From Mycolicibacterium rufum (GTDB taxonomy: Bacteria > Actinomycetota > Actinomycetes > Mycobacteriales > Mycobacteriaceae): a stretch of 64,000 nt of DNA. The position numbers and the translations under genes were made by a program. The DNA is taken from contig NZ_CP092427.2 of NCBI RefSeq assembly GCF_022374875.2, positions 5,084,001-5,148,000 on the forward strand, given 5' to 3'. Shown piece after piece: positions 63,577-64,000 of the stretch (positions within the stretch are counted from its first letter, which is position 1; each line of letters begins with the position of its first letter). Under the pieces are notes generated by a model. The model had not been told where the DNA came from. It did not search any database and worked only from the letters and a program-made list of their open reading frames with translations.

Positions 63577-64000
63577 ACTCTGCGGCCTTTCGCGACTATC
63601 GCATCGAGTGCGGGCATAGCGTGCTTAGAACACAGCGTACTAACAAGCGCAAATTGTGGCACCTGTCGTTTACGCGCCAATCCCCGTCTACGTCGTTTAG
63701 CCTGTTGGCGTGTAGTGGCGTGGGTCCGCGATTGTCGGCGTCGTTGGGGCTGCTGCGTTTTCATTTGCTCGCGCCGGATCTCGCCGGGATGCTCGGGGAC
63801 CGACGCACCTCATGCAATAGGCAATGTCCTGTTACCCGCACCAGACACGGACGCTGAGGATCGCCGTGCACGGAATGCTCAGCGATAATCTTTGGGATTC
63901 GGCCGTAATTGCCCGCTTATGTTGGAGTGGCCGGAGGATGAAAGGCCCTGTGGCGCTGGGAAATAACCGGCTCGGCGGGTAGGTGCCGAGAACCGTCAAG
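63577..64000. other. Right end of the window, no gene assigned
   Basis: Short frames on both strands lack start signals and known motifs. A plus-strand frame at about 63700-63800 reads LGLLRFHLLAPDLAGMLGDRR and could be a remnant, but nothing confirms it. The promoter of the coiled-coil gene at 62974 should lie in the first 100 bases. Confidence 0.35.

Larger units (their letters stand above)
59006..64000. other. Genomic island downstream of tRNA-Met
   Basis: From the 3' end of the tRNA gene the base composition falls towards half GC (clearly so in 60.2-61.5 kb). Gene density drops, and most reading frames are short or broken. It contains a transposase tail, at least three decayed genes, and two intact units: the ATPase-PIN operon and a membrane-anchored coiled-coil gene. 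Placement at a tRNA gene is typical of integration by site-specific recombinases. No integrase and no second copy of the tRNA 3' end were found before the window ends, so the far boundary lies outside. Confidence 0.7.

Overview
The window is about 59 kb of very GC-rich, densely packed chromosome followed by about 5 kb of visibly AT-richer, decayed DNA. Gene content and order (cysH-sirA, hemW, hrcA-dnaJ2-rsmE-phoH1-ybeY-CBS protein-era, recO-uppS, smtB-zur, glyS, dgt-dnaG, lppQ, tldD-tldE) match the backbone of the genus Mycobacterium in the broad sense. The absence of the mycobactin, PPE, plc and esx genes that interrupt this stretch in M. tuberculosis points to an environmental, probably fast-growing species (Mycolicibacterium type). 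These assignments rest on recognised protein families and remembered M. tuberculosis gene order, not on a database search.

Layout. 0-7.6 kb is a sulfur block. It holds the end of cysA; a persulfide-response operon (CstR-like repressor, TauE-type exporter, sulfide:quinone-reductase-like flavoprotein, persulfide dioxygenase-rhodanese fusion) carrying three copies of one 16-bp operator; and the assimilatory operon sirA-cysH-sirohydrochlorin chelatase behind a polycysteine leader peptide. 7.7-11 kb holds hemW, an F420-type luciferase-like oxidoreductase, an NTF2-like protein and an acyltransferase. 11-15.4 kb is a TetR-controlled ring-cleavage operon (flavin hydroxylase, extradiol-type dioxygenase, FAH-type hydrolase) with two matching operators. 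15.4-30.7 kb is conserved housekeeping DNA in which phoH1 is interrupted by a 357-residue class 3 intein with a LAGLIDADG endonuclease. 30.8-32.8 kb encodes a TPM-domain membrane protein.

32.9-42.5 kb is the most unusual part. Three genes without a recognised system sit between the TPM gene and dgt, which I recall as adjacent in M. tuberculosis: a peptidoglycan-binding/HExxH putative metalloprotease, and a convergent pair of giant proteins of 1,478 and about 1,278 residues with no family I can name. 42.6-58.9 kb returns to backbone: dgt, dnaG, small envelope proteins, tRNA-Asn, lppQ, a large acyl-CoA dehydrogenase, VIT1/CCC1 and MFS transporters, MarR, an ECF-type transporter, tldD/tldE and an AhpD-like protein.

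From the tRNA-Met gene at 58.9 kb to the end lies an island of lower GC with pseudogene fragments, a transposase tail, and an intact overlapping two-gene operon encoding an SMC/OLD-like ATPase (DUF3696 type) and a PIN-domain nuclease. The operon looks like a phage-defence or toxin-type module. Two loci deserve follow-up as possible undescribed systems: the giant-protein block and the ATPase-PIN pair.
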